A stretch of DNA of 40,823 bases from Nocardiopsis salina YIM 90010 (GCF_000341025.1 NZ_ANBF01000072.1:1596-42418); one strand, 5' to 3'. Shown: positions 16,681 to 25,350, counted from the stretch's first letter. Translations and numbers: made by a program. The notes: generated by a model from the sequence alone, not told the origin.

Positions 16681-17250
16681 ATGCGCGGTGACAACGACCC
16701 CGAACAGGCCCAGCACCCGCCCGGGGCGGGCACCGGACAGTCCGACGGCTGGGACCGTCTGTGGACACCCCACCGCATGGCCTACATCAAGGGCGAGGGC
16801 AGACCCACCGGCCCGGGCGCCGACGAAGGCTGCCCCTTCTGCCGCGCACCCGGCCTCAGCGATCCCGAAGGGCTCCTCGTGGCCCGCGGCGAGCACACAT
16901 ACGCGGTGCTCAACCTCTACCCGTACAACAGCGGCCACCTGCTCGTGTGCCCCTACCGCCACGTCTCCGAGTACACCTCCCTGACCGCGGACGAGACCGC
17001 AGAGCTCGGTGAACTCACGCAGGCCGGGATCCATGCGCTCACCGCCGCCTACAGTCCCCACGGCTTCAACGTCGGTATGAACCTCGGTACGGTGGCCGGA
17101 GCGGGCATCGCCGCCCACCTGCACCAGCACATCGTGCCCCGCTGGGGCGGCGACACCAACTTCATGCCGGTCATCGGGCACACCAAGGTGCTGCCCGAGA
17201 TGCTCGAGCAGACGCGGGCGAAACTCGTCGAGCACTGGCCGCCGCGGTAG
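16681..17250 (+). CDS. HIT-family hydrolase/Ap4A phosphorylase-like protein
   Basis: 189 residues, ATG start. A zinc-binding CPFC pair near residue 51 and the histidine triad AHLHQHIVPRW near 146-152 define a HIT-superfamily nucleotide hydrolase or phosphorylase. NLYPYNSGHLLVCPYRHV is the typical substrate-side strand. The equivalent gene in Mycobacterium tuberculosis (Rv2613c, next to pgsA) is an Ap4A phosphorylase; transfer of that function here is inference from synteny. The first 30 residues are a hydrophilic extension. 72 bases before pgsA, probably in the same transcription unit. Confidence 0.92.
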   Translation: MRGDNDPEQAQHPPGAGTGQSDGWDRLWTPHRMAYIKGEGRPTGPGADEGCPFCRAPGLSDPEGLLVARGEHTYAVLNLYPYNSGHLLVCPYRHVSEYTSLTADETAELGELTQAGIHALTAAYSPHGFNVGMNLGTVAGAGIAAHLHQHIVPRWGGDTNFMPVIGHTKVLPEMLEQTRAKLVEHWPPR

Positions 17251-17305
17251 ACGCCCCCGCCACCCCCACCGGGTCCGGTTCCCCGTCCGGGGACCGCTTC
17301 CGCCC

Positions 17306-17311
17306 TACGAT
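17306..17311 (+). promoter_or_regulatory. Candidate -10 element before pgsA
   Basis: TACGAT, 12 bases before the pgsA start. If used, the pgsA transcript would be nearly leaderless, which is frequent in actinobacteria. No ribosome site is evident before pgsA, consistent with this. Confidence 0.35.
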
Positions 17312-17322
17312 CACAAGAAGAC

Positions 17323-17970
17323 ATGCTGAGAATCCTTCGCCCCATGGTCTCCCGGGTCACCGCTCCGCTCGGCCGGAGCCTGGCCCGCATCGGCCTCACG
17401 CCGAACATCGTCACGCTCATCGGCGCCACGGGTGTCATCGCGAGCGCCCTGTACTTCTATCCGCGCGGGCACCTCTACGCCGGGTCGGTGGTGATCACCG
17501 TCTTCGCGCTCTTCGACATGCTCGACGGGGCGGTCGCCCGGGCCAAGGACACCGCGAGCGAGTTCGGCGCGTTCCTCGACTCCAGCCTGGACCGTGTCGC
17601 CGACGCCGCAATCTTCGCCGGGCTCATGTGGTGGTTCATCGCCGACGGCGACGACTCCGTGCTCGCCGGGCTCACCCTGTTCTGCATGATCAGCGGCTTC
17701 ATGGTCTCCTACGTCAAGGCGCGCGCCGAGGGGCTGGGCGTCAACTGCGACGTGGGCGTGGCCGAGCGCACCGAGCGCCTGGTCGTGATTCTGGTGGCGG
17801 TCGGTGTCGGCGGGCTGGGCGTGCCTTACGTGCTCGCCGGCGGCCTCTGGCTGCTCGCTGCGATGACCCTGCTGACGATCCTGCAGCGGCTCGTGGAGAC
17901 CCGCACGCGCCTGGGCGACCGCAACGCCCAGGCACACGGCAGCCAGGGCGACGCCGCGCGCGAGGCCTGA
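17323..17970 (+). CDS. pgsA: CDP-alcohol phosphatidyltransferase (phosphatidylinositol phosphate synthase)
   Basis: 215 residues, ATG start. The CDP-alcohol phosphotransferase signature D-G-x2-A-R-x8-G-x3-D-x3-D is present as DGAVARAKDTASEFGAFLDS followed by SLDR, near residues 67-87. About six membrane helices. In actinobacteria the pgsA next to the PI-mannoside genes is a phosphatidylinositol phosphate synthase joining CDP-diacylglycerol to inositol-1-phosphate. Adjacency to the acyltransferase and PimA argues for that activity here rather than phosphatidylglycerophosphate synthesis. Confidence 0.92.
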   Translation: MLRILRPMVSRVTAPLGRSLARIGLTPNIVTLIGATGVIASALYFYPRGHLYAGSVVITVFALFDMLDGAVARAKDTASEFGAFLDSSLDRVADAAIFAGLMWWFIADGDDSVLAGLTLFCMISGFMVSYVKARAEGLGVNCDVGVAERTERLVVILVAVGVGGLGVPYVLAGGLWLLAAMTLLTILQRLVETRTRLGDRNAQAHGSQGDAAREA

Positions 17971-18011
17971 GTGCCGCGCACGCCCGGACACCGAGGACAG
18001 GGGAGCACGAG

Positions 18012-18995
18012 GTGGACGAACGCACGGCCGACCTGGCCTACGCCGCGGGGTGGGCGGTGCTGCGCCGCTCGCCGGACCACGTGGGGCGCGCGGTGTTCCG
18101 GCAGTTGGCCGACCGGTCCTGGCGCGCACACGACGAGGGCACCCGAGGGCTGGAACGCAACCTGCGCCGCCTGCTCGGACCCGACGGCACCGACGCGCAA
18201 CTGCGGGCGCTGTCGAAGGCCGGTATGCGCTCCTACATGCGCTACTTCTACGAGATGTTCCGGCTGCCCGCGATGGGCCGCGACCACGTGCTCTCCCACA
18301 CCCGGGCCACAGGCATCGACGTGCTGCAGGAGAACCTGGACGCCGGCCGCGGGGTCATAGCCGCCCTGCCCCACATGGGCAACTGGGACCACGCCGGCGC
18401 CTGGATCACCATGCAGGGCACCCCGCTGACGACCGTGGCCCAGCGGCTGCGGCCGGAGTCCCTGTTCCGGCGCTTCACCGCCTACCGGGAGTCCCTGGGA
18501 ATGGAGGTGCTGCCGCTGACCGGCGGGTCAGGGACCGTGGGAACGCTCTCCCGCCGCCTGCGTGAGGGCGGACTCGTGTGCCTGCTCGCCGACCGCGACC
18601 TCAACGGGACCGGTCTGGAGGTCGACCTGTTCGGGGAGAAGGCGCGTATGCCCTCAGGCCCCGCGGCGCTGGCGCTCAACACCGGCGCCGCGCTCATGCC
18701 GGTCTCGCTCTGGTACGACGGGCCGTTCTGGAACATCCGCGTGCACGAGGAGGTCCCGGTCGCGCCCGGGGACTCGCGCACGCACCGCATCCACGACACC
18801 ACCCAGGCCCTGGCCCGGGTCTTCGAGGGCGCCATCGCCGAACACCCCGAGGACTGGCACATGCTGCAGCCCGTTTTCGCCGCGGACCACGAGGAGGACC
18901 GGGCCCATCGCCGTGAACAGGAGCTCGGCTCCGTGATCCGCACGACGGAACGCGGGCGCGTGCAGGGGGCCGAGCAGACAGGGCGGCCGGTGTGA
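18012..18995 (+). CDS. patA: Phosphatidylinositol mannoside acyltransferase (HtrB/PatA family)
   Basis: 327 residues from GTG 18012 after GGGAG. Lysophospholipid-acyltransferase fold of the lipid A acyltransferase type: catalytic HMGNWDHAG near residue 124 (H-x4-D), GLVCLLADRDLNGTGLEVDLFGE (the 'DRD' and 'FFG'-like block), and PSGPAALALNTGAALMPV. In mycobacteria the syntenic gene (Rv2611c) palmitoylates the mannose of PIM1/PIM2. It acts at the cytoplasmic face of the membrane. Sits between pgsA and pimA, with its stop overlapping the pimA start. Confidence 0.9.
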   Translation: MDERTADLAYAAGWAVLRRSPDHVGRAVFRQLADRSWRAHDEGTRGLERNLRRLLGPDGTDAQLRALSKAGMRSYMRYFYEMFRLPAMGRDHVLSHTRATGIDVLQENLDAGRGVIAALPHMGNWDHAGAWITMQGTPLTTVAQRLRPESLFRRFTAYRESLGMEVLPLTGGSGTVGTLSRRLREGGLVCLLADRDLNGTGLEVDLFGEKARMPSGPAALALNTGAALMPVSLWYDGPFWNIRVHEEVPVAPGDSRTHRIHDTTQALARVFEGAIAEHPEDWHMLQPVFAADHEEDRAHRREQELGSVIRTTERGRVQGAEQTGRPV

Positions 18996-20272
18996 GCCTG
19001 CAGGTCGGGTTGGTGTGCCCCTACGCCTGGGACGTGCCCGGCGGGGTGCAGCAGCACGTGGGGGACCTGGCTCGGGCGCTGACCGGGATGGGGCACGGCG
19101 TGTCGGTGCTGGCACCGGTCGGGGACCCCGACGCGGACCTGCCCGAGTACCTGGTTCCGGCCGGACGTCCTGTCCCGGTGCCCTACAACGGGTCGGTGGC
19201 CCGGCTGAGCTTCGGTCCGCGCACCGCACGCCGGGTGCGGCGCTGGATCGCAGCCGGGGAGTTCGACGTCCTGCACATCCACGAACCCTCCGCGCCGAGT
19301 ACGTCCCTGCTGGCCTGTTGGTCGGCGGAGGGGCCGATGGTCGCCACCTTCCACACCGCCAACCCGCGGTCGCGGGCGATGGCGGCGAGCTCGGGGGCGC
19401 TGCGGTCGGCCCTGGAGAAGATCCACGGGCGCATCGCCGTCTCCACGGCCGCCCGCCGGACTCTGGTCGAGCACGTGGGGGGTGACGCCGTGCTCATCCC
19501 CAACGGGGTGGACACGGCGTCCTTCGCGAACGCCGAACCACTGCCTGGGTGGCCGGGGCAGGGCGGTGCGCTGGGGTTCCTCGGGCGTGTCGACGAACCG
19601 CGCAAGGGGTTGGGCACGCTCCTCGAGGCCTTCGTGATGCTGGCCCCCGAGCACCCCGGGCTGAGAGTGCTGGTCGCGGGTCCCGGTGACCCCGGTCCGG
19701 CCCTGGAGGCCGTGCCCGAGGACCTGCGCGCGCGGGTGGTCCTCCCGGGCCGGTTGGACGACGCCGACCGGGTGCGCGCCTACCACTCCGCGGACGTGTT
19801 CTGTGCGCCCAACCTCGGTGGGGAGAGCTTCGGCATCGTCCTGACCGAGGCAATGGCGGCGGGGGCCACGATCGCCGCGAGTGACCTGCCCGCTTTCGAA
19901 GCCGTGCTCGACGGGGGGCGGGCAGGCGAGCTGTTCACCACGGGTGACGCCGCCGACCTGGCACGCGCGGCTGACGGGCTGCTCGCCGACCCCGGGCGCC
20001 GCGCGTACCTGTCCGGGGCCGCACGCGAGGCGGTCCAGCCCTACGACTGGGGCACCGTGGCCTCCGACGTGGTGCGTGTGTACGAGACCGTGCTGCACGG
20101 CGGCACGGGGGAGCGGAACAGGGTGCACACCTCCTCCGGCCCCAGCCCGGCCGCGCTGTTGCGGCGCGGAGCGGGGCCCAGGCCCGGACGTCCTCGCCGC
20201 GGGCGCCCCGGGGCAGTACGGGGCCGGCGCGGGCCGTACGGGCGCGCGGGCGGACGGGGTGAGCGCTTCTGA
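18992..20272 (+). CDS. pimA: Phosphatidylinositol alpha-mannosyltransferase PimA
   Basis: 426 residues; the GTG start overlaps the patA stop (GTGA). GT-B glycosyltransferase of family 4: N-terminal VCPYAWDVPGGVQQHVGDLA, lipid-contacting HIHEP near residue 92, LGFLGRVDEPRKGLGTL at the GDP-mannose domain, and the E-x7-E motif GESFGIVLTEAMAAG. It transfers mannose from GDP-mannose to phosphatidylinositol, the first step of PIM synthesis, at the inner leaflet. The last ~55 residues (after VYETVLHGG) form an unusual Arg/Gly/Pro-rich extension absent from typical PimA, ending GRAGGRGERF. Confidence 0.93.
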   Translation: MSLQVGLVCPYAWDVPGGVQQHVGDLARALTGMGHGVSVLAPVGDPDADLPEYLVPAGRPVPVPYNGSVARLSFGPRTARRVRRWIAAGEFDVLHIHEPSAPSTSLLACWSAEGPMVATFHTANPRSRAMAASSGALRSALEKIHGRIAVSTAARRTLVEHVGGDAVLIPNGVDTASFANAEPLPGWPGQGGALGFLGRVDEPRKGLGTLLEAFVMLAPEHPGLRVLVAGPGDPGPALEAVPEDLRARVVLPGRLDDADRVRAYHSADVFCAPNLGGESFGIVLTEAMAAGATIAASDLPAFEAVLDGGRAGELFTTGDAADLARAADGLLADPGRRAYLSGAAREAVQPYDWGTVASDVVRVYETVLHGGTGERNRVHTSSGPSPAALLRRGAGPRPGRPRRGRPGAVRGRRGPYGRAGGRGERF

Positions 20273-20289
20273 ACGGGGACGCCGCCCTC

Positions 20290-20802
20290 GTGGCCCTGGC
20301 GGTCGCGATCGTCCTGGTCCCGCTGCTCATCGGGTTCTACCTGTCCTGGCGGGCCACGCGGCTGGACCGGCTCCATCACCGGGTCGAGACGTCCTGGGCA
20401 GCGCTGGACGCCGCGCTGCTGCGCCGGGGCGCCGCGGTGCTCGACCTCGCGGCCGCAGACGTGCTCGCCGCGGATGCCTCCCGTGGCCTGGCCGAGGCCG
20501 CCACCGCGGCGCGGCGGGCGGGGTCCCACGAACGCGAGTTCCTGGAGAGCTGCCTGTCCAGCGCGCTGCGGCGCGAACTGGAACGCCCCGGTCTGCCCGA
20601 GGCCGCGGTTCCCTTCCTGCGTGAGATCACCGAGTCCGCCAAGGGTGTGCATCTGGCCCGCACGTTCCACAATGACGCCGTCGCCGACACCCGCAGAGCC
20701 CGGCGCTCGCGCCTGGTGCGCGGCCTGCGCCTGGCGGGCGGAGCCGACCTGCCGGACTTCTTCGAGATGGACGACCACCCGCCGCACACCCGTCGGCCCT
20801 AG
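20290..20802 (+). CDS. LemA-like small membrane protein
   Basis: 170 residues; GTG 20290 is the first start after an in-frame stop at 20260. One N-terminal membrane helix (about 2-20, ALAVAIVLVPLLIGFYL) is followed by an all-helical soluble part beginning RLDRLHHRVETSWAALDAALLRR, which resembles the LemA pattern of a membrane anchor then 'L..R...AW..ID..L.RR'. The C-terminal part is charged and ends in a short acidic/His tail. Probably translated after pimA (17-base gap). The function of LemA-like proteins is not established. The assignment is tentative; it could be a lineage-specific protein of similar shape. Confidence 0.7.
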   Translation: MALAVAIVLVPLLIGFYLSWRATRLDRLHHRVETSWAALDAALLRRGAAVLDLAAADVLAADASRGLAEAATAARRAGSHEREFLESCLSSALRRELERPGLPEAAVPFLREITESAKGVHLARTFHNDAVADTRRARRSRLVRGLRLAGGADLPDFFEMDDHPPHTRRP

Positions 20803-21027
20803 GTGTGGCGTTCGGTGAGGTTGGTGACGCGGGCGAGGATCTTGCTACCAGAGCAGGGTTCAGCGTCGATATTGGCTCTGGTAGCAAGATCCCCGACCCA
20901 GAATGCAGGCCCGGCCGGGCTATGATCCCGGCCCCGCCGAACCACCACCCCCGAGGCAACACCCCACCCCTTCGCCCCTTCGGCTTCACCCCTCGGACAC
21001 AATGCCCATCACTAGGTGTGGTGTTCG
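20799..21027. repeat. Segment bounded by near-identical 16-bp direct repeats
   Basis: CTAGGTGTGGCGTTCG at 20799-20814 and CTAGGTGTGGTGTTCG at 21012-21027 differ at one base. The left copy includes the TAG stop of the lemA-like gene. The ~200 bases between them contain the long inverted repeat. The arrangement looks like an inserted or duplicated small element, but no transposase is present. Confidence 0.5.
20837..20892. repeat. 18-bp perfect inverted repeat with 20-base spacer
   Basis: GGATCTTGCTACCAGAGC (20837-20854) and its exact reverse complement (20875-20892), spacer 20855-20874. The composition (10 of 18 G+C) is lower than the surroundings. It could be a terminator for the pimA/lemA-like transcript, the ends of a miniature mobile element, or a structured RNA. 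There is no T-tract and the loop is long for a terminator. Confidence 0.75.
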
Positions 21028-21152
21028 CCTCTGGGACGCTTCGTCCCGGGGGACGGAGCCGCTGTTACCGGCATAAACATCGATCCCGAGGACACTCCAG
21101 ATGAACGGGGTGACTAAGGTGGGGCGCTGGTAGACCCGGGAACGGGACACGA

Positions 21153-21170
21153 GGTACACCCCCGTGTACC
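21153..21170. promoter_or_regulatory. Palindrome upstream of pdxS, candidate operator
   Basis: GGTACAC-CCCC-GTGTACC, perfect 7-bp arms, 45 bases before the pdxS start and 33 bases after a TAAGGT -10-like hexamer. Position suits repression of pdxST-yebC or an RNA hairpin in its leader. Confidence 0.45.
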
Positions 21171-21215
21171 CGTGGCCCGGGCCCACTGTCGACGAAGAGA
21201 CGGGATCCCACCACC

Positions 21216-22127
21216 GTGGTCAACAACGCAAGCAGCACGGCCGACAACGCCGTCGGTACCCAGCGTGTCAAGCGGGGCATGGCCGAACAGCTCAAGAACG
21301 GCGTCATCATGGACGTCGTCACGCCCGAACAGGCCCGCATCGCCGAGGACGCCGGTGCCGTGGCCGTCATGGCGCTCGAGCGCGTGCCCGCCGACATCCG
21401 CAAGGACGGCGGCGTCGCCCGCATGTCCGACCCCGACATGATCGACGGCATCACCTCCGCGGTCTCCATCCCGGTCATGGCCAAGGCCCGCATCGGGCAC
21501 TTCGTCGAGGCCCACGTCCTGGAGTCCCTCGGCGTCGACTTCGTCGACGAGTCCGAGGTCCTCACCCCCGCCGACGAGGCCCACCACATCGACAAGTGGG
21601 CGTTCACCGTGCCCTTCGTCTGCGGGGCCACCAACCTCGGCGAAGCCCTGCGCCGCATCGCCGAGGGCGCCGCCATGATCCGCTCCAAGGGCGAGGCCGG
21701 GACCGGCAACGTCGTCGAGGCCACCCGCCACATGCGGTCGCTGGTCTCCGACATCAAGCGCCTCGGAACCCTCGACGCCGCCGAGCTCTTCGGAGCCGCC
21801 AAGGAGCTCCGTGCCCCGCACGACCTGGTCGCCGAGGTCGCCCGCGCCGGCCGCCTGCCAGTGCCGATGTTCTCCGCGGGCGGTGTGGCCACCCCCGCGG
21901 ACGCCGCCCTCATGCGCCGGCTCGGCGCCGAGAGCGTCTTCGTCGGGTCCGGCATCTTCAAGTCCGGCGACCCGGCCAAGCGCGCCGACGCCATCGTGCA
22001 GGCCACCCTCCACTACGAGGACCCCTCCGTGATCGCCCGTGTCTCCCGCGGCCTGGGCGACGCCATGGTCGGGATCAACGTCGACGAGCTGCCCGAGGCC
22101 GAGCGCTACGCCGGCCGCGGCTGGTGA
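21216..22127 (+). CDS. pdxS: Pyridoxal 5'-phosphate synthase subunit PdxS
   Basis: 303 residues, GTG start. The TIM-barrel synthase subunit condenses ribose 5-phosphate, glyceraldehyde 3-phosphate and ammonia into PLP. Landmarks: [41 protein letters not shown], the catalytic lysine in [11 protein letters not shown], the second lysine and phosphate loop in [16 protein letters not shown], and [20 protein letters not shown]. Length is normal. Ammonia is channelled from PdxT, encoded 16 bases downstream. Confidence 0.97.
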   Translation: MVNNASSTADNAVGTQRVKRGMAEQLKNGVIMDVVTPEQARIAEDAGAVAVMALERVPADIRKDGGVARMSDPDMIDGITSAVSIPVMAKARIGHFVEAHVLESLGVDFVDESEVLTPADEAHHIDKWAFTVPFVCGATNLGEALRRIAEGAAMIRSKGEAGTGNVVEATRHMRSLVSDIKRLGTLDAAELFGAAKELRAPHDLVAEVARAGRLPVPMFSAGGVATPADAALMRRLGAESVFVGSGIFKSGDPAKRADAIVQATLHYEDPSVIARVSRGLGDAMVGINVDELPEAERYAGRGW

Positions 22128-22143
22128 CGGCGGGGGCAGCGCT

Positions 22144-22749
22144 GTGACACCGCCCACCATCGGGGTCCTCGCACTCCAGGGCGACACCGCCGAGCACCGC
22201 GACGTGCTGGACGGGTCGGGGGCGCGCACCGCCAAGGTGCTCGCCCCCGAGCACCTGGAGACCGTCGACGCGCTGGTCGTTCCCGGCGGCGAATCGACGA
22301 CCATGGGCAAACTCGCCGTCAGGTACGGTCTGGTCGAGCCGCTGCGGGCGCGGATCGCCGCAGGTATGCCGGTTCTGGGCACGTGCGCGGGAATGATCCT
22401 GCTGTCCGACCGTGTTCTCGGGGGCGCGACCGACCAGACCACCGTCGGCGGCATCGACATGACGGTGCGCCGCAACGCGTTCGGGCGCCAGGCGGACTCC
22501 TTCGAGACCGCTGTGCGCCTCGACGGCATCGGTGAGGACCCCTTCGACGCGGTCTTCATCCGTGCCCCCTGGGTCGAGTCGGTCGGTCCGGCCGTGACCG
22601 TGCTCGGTCGCCTCCCCGCCGAGGAGGGGCCCGGTAGGATCGTCGCCGTACGACAGGGCGGCCTGATGGCGACGTCCTTCCACCCCGAACTCACCGGCGA
22701 CGCGCGCGTGCACCGGCTCTTCGTCGACATCGCGAAAGGACTCTCATGA
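22144..22749 (+). CDS. pdxT: Pyridoxal 5'-phosphate synthase glutaminase subunit PdxT
   Basis: 201 residues from GTG 22144 (the frame is open upstream into pdxS, but the product should begin just before IGVLALQGD). Class-I glutamine amidotransferase: [13 protein letters not shown] oxyanion region, nucleophile cysteine in [10 protein letters not shown], and the catalytic His-x-Glu in SFHPEL near the C-terminus. It hydrolyses glutamine and passes ammonia to PdxS. Its stop overlaps the yebC start (ATGA), so the two are translationally coupled. Confidence 0.96.
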   Translation: MTPPTIGVLALQGDTAEHRDVLDGSGARTAKVLAPEHLETVDALVVPGGESTTMGKLAVRYGLVEPLRARIAAGMPVLGTCAGMILLSDRVLGGATDQTTVGGIDMTVRRNAFGRQADSFETAVRLDGIGEDPFDAVFIRAPWVESVGPAVTVLGRLPAEEGPGRIVAVRQGGLMATSFHPELTGDARVHRLFVDIAKGLS

Positions 22750-23492
22750 GCGGCCACTCGAAGTGGGCCACCACCAAGCACAAGAAAGCCGTCATCGACG
22801 CCAAGCGCGGCAAGCTCTTCGCCAAGCTGGTCAAGAACATCGAGGTGGCTGCCCGGACCGGTGGCGGGGACCCGGAGGGCAACCCGACGCTCTACGACGC
22901 CATGCAGAAGGCGCGCAAGAACTCGGTCCCGGCCGACAACATCGAGCGTGCCCGAAAGCGCGGTTCCGGTGAGGAGGCCGGCGGCGCCGAGTGGCAGACC
23001 ATCATGTACGAGGGTTACGCCCCCGGCGGTGTCGCGATGCTCGTCGAGTGCCTGACCGACAACCGCAACCGCGCCGCCTCCGACGTGCGCACCGCCGTGA
23101 CGCGCAACGGCGGCAGCATGGGCGACGCCGGCTCCGTGTCGTACTTGTTCACCCGCAAGGGCGTCGTCATCGTCCCCAAGGAGAACACCAGCGAGGACGA
23201 CATCACCCTCGCCGTGGTGGAGGCCGGGGGCGAGGAGGTTCGCGACCTCGGTGAGTCCTTCGAGGTCGTCTCCGAGGCGAGCGACCTGGTCGACGTCCGC
23301 ACCGCCCTGCAGGAGGCCGGTATCGAGTACGACTCCGCCGACACCAACTGGCTCCCCAGCGTCGAGGTCCCCGTCGACTCCGAGACCGCCCAGAAGGTGC
23401 TCCGGGTCGTGGATGCACTCGAGGACGCCGACGACGTGCAGAACGTTTTCACCAACGCCGACTTCCCGGCCGAGGTGCTGGCCGAGCTGTGA
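22746..23492 (+). CDS. yebC: YebC/PmpR-family protein
   Basis: 248 residues, ATG overlapping the pdxT stop. The family hallmark [22 protein letters not shown] opens the protein, followed by [19 protein letters not shown] and [14 protein letters not shown], with [11 protein letters not shown] in the middle. Members were first described as DNA-binding regulators; recent work assigns some to translation of proline-rich or stalling sequences. The product is full-length. In other actinobacteria ruvC follows directly; here about 3.3 kb of other genes intervene. Confidence 0.96.
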   Translation: MSGHSKWATTKHKKAVIDAKRGKLFAKLVKNIEVAARTGGGDPEGNPTLYDAMQKARKNSVPADNIERARKRGSGEEAGGAEWQTIMYEGYAPGGVAMLVECLTDNRNRAASDVRTAVTRNGGSMGDAGSVSYLFTRKGVVIVPKENTSEDDITLAVVEAGGEEVRDLGESFEVVSEASDLVDVRTALQEAGIEYDSADTNWLPSVEVPVDSETAQKVLRVVDALEDADDVQNVFTNADFPAEVLAEL

Positions 23493-23580
23493 GGCCGACG
23501 GGTGGTGTCCCCGGCGCGGGGGCTCCACCCGGCCCGGGCGCTCACCGGGGCCGCGTCACCCGGAGTGCACGCCGAGTCGG

Positions 23581-23586
23581 TAGAGT
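23581..23586 (+). promoter_or_regulatory. Candidate -10 element for the DUF4282 gene
   Basis: TAGAGT, 73 bases before the start codon, fits TANNNT. No clear -35. Confidence 0.3.
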
Positions 23587-23658
23587 ACTCACCTGCCGAC
23601 CACACGCGGCGTTCCCCCGTGTGGACCCCCATCCACGACAGTTGACGAGGACCTGCCC

Positions 23659-24090
23659 ATGAGCAACCCCCCGGAACAGCCCTACGACCCGTCGCAGTAC
23701 TACGGCCAGCAGCAGGCCCACCCGGGCTACGGTTACCAGCCGGGCCCCGGAGGGCCGGGTGTGATGCCCCCGCAGCAGTCGGCCCAGCGGGCCGGTTTCT
23801 TCGGGTCGCTCTTCGACTTCTCCTTCAAGAACTTCGTCACGAGCAGGGTCATCCCGATCGTCTGGATCCTGTGGCTCGTCGGCATCGCGTTCGGCACGCT
23901 CACCGGTGTGATCAGCTCGTTCGTCGTGATGGCCGACGGCTCGGGTTTCGGTGGCTTCGCGTTGCTGGTCATCACCCTGATCAGCGGTGCCATGGGTGTG
24001 CTCTTCTCGCGCATCATCATGGAGACGCTCATCGTGCTCTTCCGGATCAGCGAGGACCTCACCGCCATCCGCAATCGCGGGGGCATGTAG
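23659..24090 (+). CDS. DUF4282 small membrane protein
   Basis: 143 residues; ATG after GACGAGGACC. A Tyr/Gln/Pro/Gly-rich cytoplasmic start (about 1-45, with PYDPSQYYGQQQ) is followed by GFFGSLFDFSFKNFVTSRVIP, two membrane helices (about 70-95 and 100-125) and an amphipathic end with RIIMETLIVLFRISEDLTAI, which is the core of DUF4282. Proteins of this kind are widespread in actinobacteria and unstudied. Monocistronic, with a hairpin after it. Confidence 0.85.
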   Translation: MSNPPEQPYDPSQYYGQQQAHPGYGYQPGPGGPGVMPPQQSAQRAGFFGSLFDFSFKNFVTSRVIPIVWILWLVGIAFGTLTGVISSFVVMADGSGFGGFALLVITLISGAMGVLFSRIIMETLIVLFRISEDLTAIRNRGGM

Positions 24091-24102
24091 GACCCTCCAG
24101 AG

Positions 24103-24132
24103 CCCGCCGGTGCCCTCGAAGGGAGCGGCGGG
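24103..24132. terminator. Bidirectional terminator between the DUF4282 gene and tartrate dehydrogenase
   Basis: CCCGCCG (24103-24109) pairs with CGGCGGG (24126-24132), with an inner CCCT-CGA-AGGG hairpin. It lies between convergent genes. Confidence 0.6.
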
Positions 24133-24192
24133 GTCTGTGCTGTGGGGGGAGCAGCGCTGTGCCGGGGCCGTGCCGCCGAGGAGGGCGGGCGG

Positions 24193-25251
24193 TCAGGGCA
24201 GTCGGCGCAGGACCTCGGCGGCGAACTGGTCGGTGGAGGCGTCCCCGCCCAGGTCACCGGTGCGCACCGCACCCTCCGCCAACACCTCGCGCGCGGCCGC
24301 CAGCAGCTGACCGCCGGCCTCGGCCTCGCCCAGGTGGTCCAGCATCATCGACGCCGACCACAGCGCGCCCAGCGGGTTCGCGAGGCCCATGCCGGCGATG
24401 TCGGGTGCCGAGCCGTGCACCGGCTCGAACATCGACGGGTACTCGCGCTCCGGGTTCAGGTTGGCCGAGGGAGCGATACCGATCCCGCCCGCGACCGCTG
24501 CGGCCAGGTCGCTGAGGATGTCGCCGAACAGGTTCGAGCCCACGATCACGTCGAAGCGGGCCGGGTCCAGGACGATCTTGGCGGCCAGCGCGTCGATGTG
24601 TTCCTGGTCCCATGCCACACCCGGGTGGGAGGCGGCGCGCTCGGCCACCAGCTCGTCCCAGAACGGCATCGTGTGCACGATCCCGTTGGACTTGGTCGCC
24701 GAGGTCAGGCGCCCGCCCCGCTGTTCGGCCAGGTCGAAGGCGTAGGAGACCACCCGCTCCACACCCGTGCGGGTGAAGACCGACTCCTGTACGGCGCGCT
24801 CGTCGTCCGTGCCCCGGTCGTAACGCCCTCCGTCCGCCGAGTACTCGCCCTCGCTGTTCTCCCGCACCACCACGAAGTCGACCTCACTCGGCCGGGCGGC
24901 GGTGACCGGGCTGGGCACACCCTCCAGCACCGTGATGGGGCGCAGGTTCACGTACTGCCGGAACGCACGCCGGATCGGGATGAGCAGTCCCCACAGGGAC
25001 ACGTGGTCGGGCACGCCGGGCCAGCCGACCGCGCCGAGCAGGATCGCGTCGTGGTGGCGGATCCGGTCCAGGCCGTCCTCCGGCATCATCGCCCCGGTGT
25101 GGGCGTAGCGTTCGCACGACCAGTCGAACTCGTCGTACTCCACGGCGAACCCGTGGTGCCGGGCGATCCGGTCCACCGCGGCGGTGGCGGGTACGAGGAC
25201 CTCCGCGCCGATCCCGTCCCCGGGGATCGTGGCGATGCGGTAACGCTTCAT
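24193..25251 (-). CDS. Tartrate/D-malate dehydrogenase (isopropylmalate dehydrogenase family)
   Basis: 352 residues; ATG with an upstream GGAGAG. Family landmarks: IATIPGDGIGAEV at the N-terminus, LLGAVGWPGVPDHVSLWGLL and IPIRRAFRQYVNLRP (the tartrate dehydrogenase/decarboxylase and DmlA version of the substrate loop, distinct from LeuB), VVRENSEGEY, the catalytic lysine in TSATKSNGI, and metal aspartates in DVIVGSNLFGDILSD. It probably oxidises D-malate or tartrate with NAD and Mn/Mg. It is divergent from a LysR regulator, as in dmlA/dmlR, supporting D-malate or tartrate use. The exact substrate cannot be fixed. Confidence 0.9.
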   Translation of the reverse strand: MKRYRIATIPGDGIGAEVLVPATAAVDRIARHHGFAVEYDEFDWSCERYAHTGAMMPEDGLDRIRHHDAILLGAVGWPGVPDHVSLWGLLIPIRRAFRQYVNLRPITVLEGVPSPVTAARPSEVDFVVVRENSEGEYSADGGRYDRGTDDERAVQESVFTRTGVERVVSYAFDLAEQRGGRLTSATKSNGIVHTMPFWDELVAERAASHPGVAWDQEHIDALAAKIVLDPARFDVIVGSNLFGDILSDLAAAVAGGIGIAPSANLNPEREYPSMFEPVHGSAPDIAGMGLANPLGALWSASMMLDHLGEAEAGGQLLAAAREVLAEGAVRTGDLGGDASTDQFAAEVLRRLP

Positions 25252-25350
25252 GGGCTCTCCTGGCTCTTGCCGGGGTGGGGCGGGATCGACGGGGCAGGGG
25301 CGGTGCCGATCACAGCAGGCCGAGGCGGACGGCGTCCAAGACCGGTTCCC

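Larger units (their letters stand above)
20803..21215. other. Intergenic region upstream of pdxS with repeats and hairpins
   Basis: 413 bases without a coding sequence. Contents: most of a direct-repeat pair (20799-20814 / 21012-21027), an 18-bp perfect inverted repeat (20837-20892), a GGCCGGG...CCCGGCC hairpin (20913-20933), a small hairpin GGGACG-CTT-CGTCCC (21033-21047), a TAAGGT hexamer (21114-21119) that could be a -10, and a palindrome at 21153-21170 close to pdxS. Confidence 0.6.

Noticed and set aside
20837-20892. tRNA-like element (GGTTCAGC resembling a T-loop)
   Set aside because: The arms form one continuous 18-bp stem, with no acceptor, D or anticodon arms and no CCA context.
21114-23528. 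804-residue minus-strand frame opposite pdxS, pdxT and yebC
   Set aside because: Spans three well-identified plus-strand genes; a codon-bias artefact.
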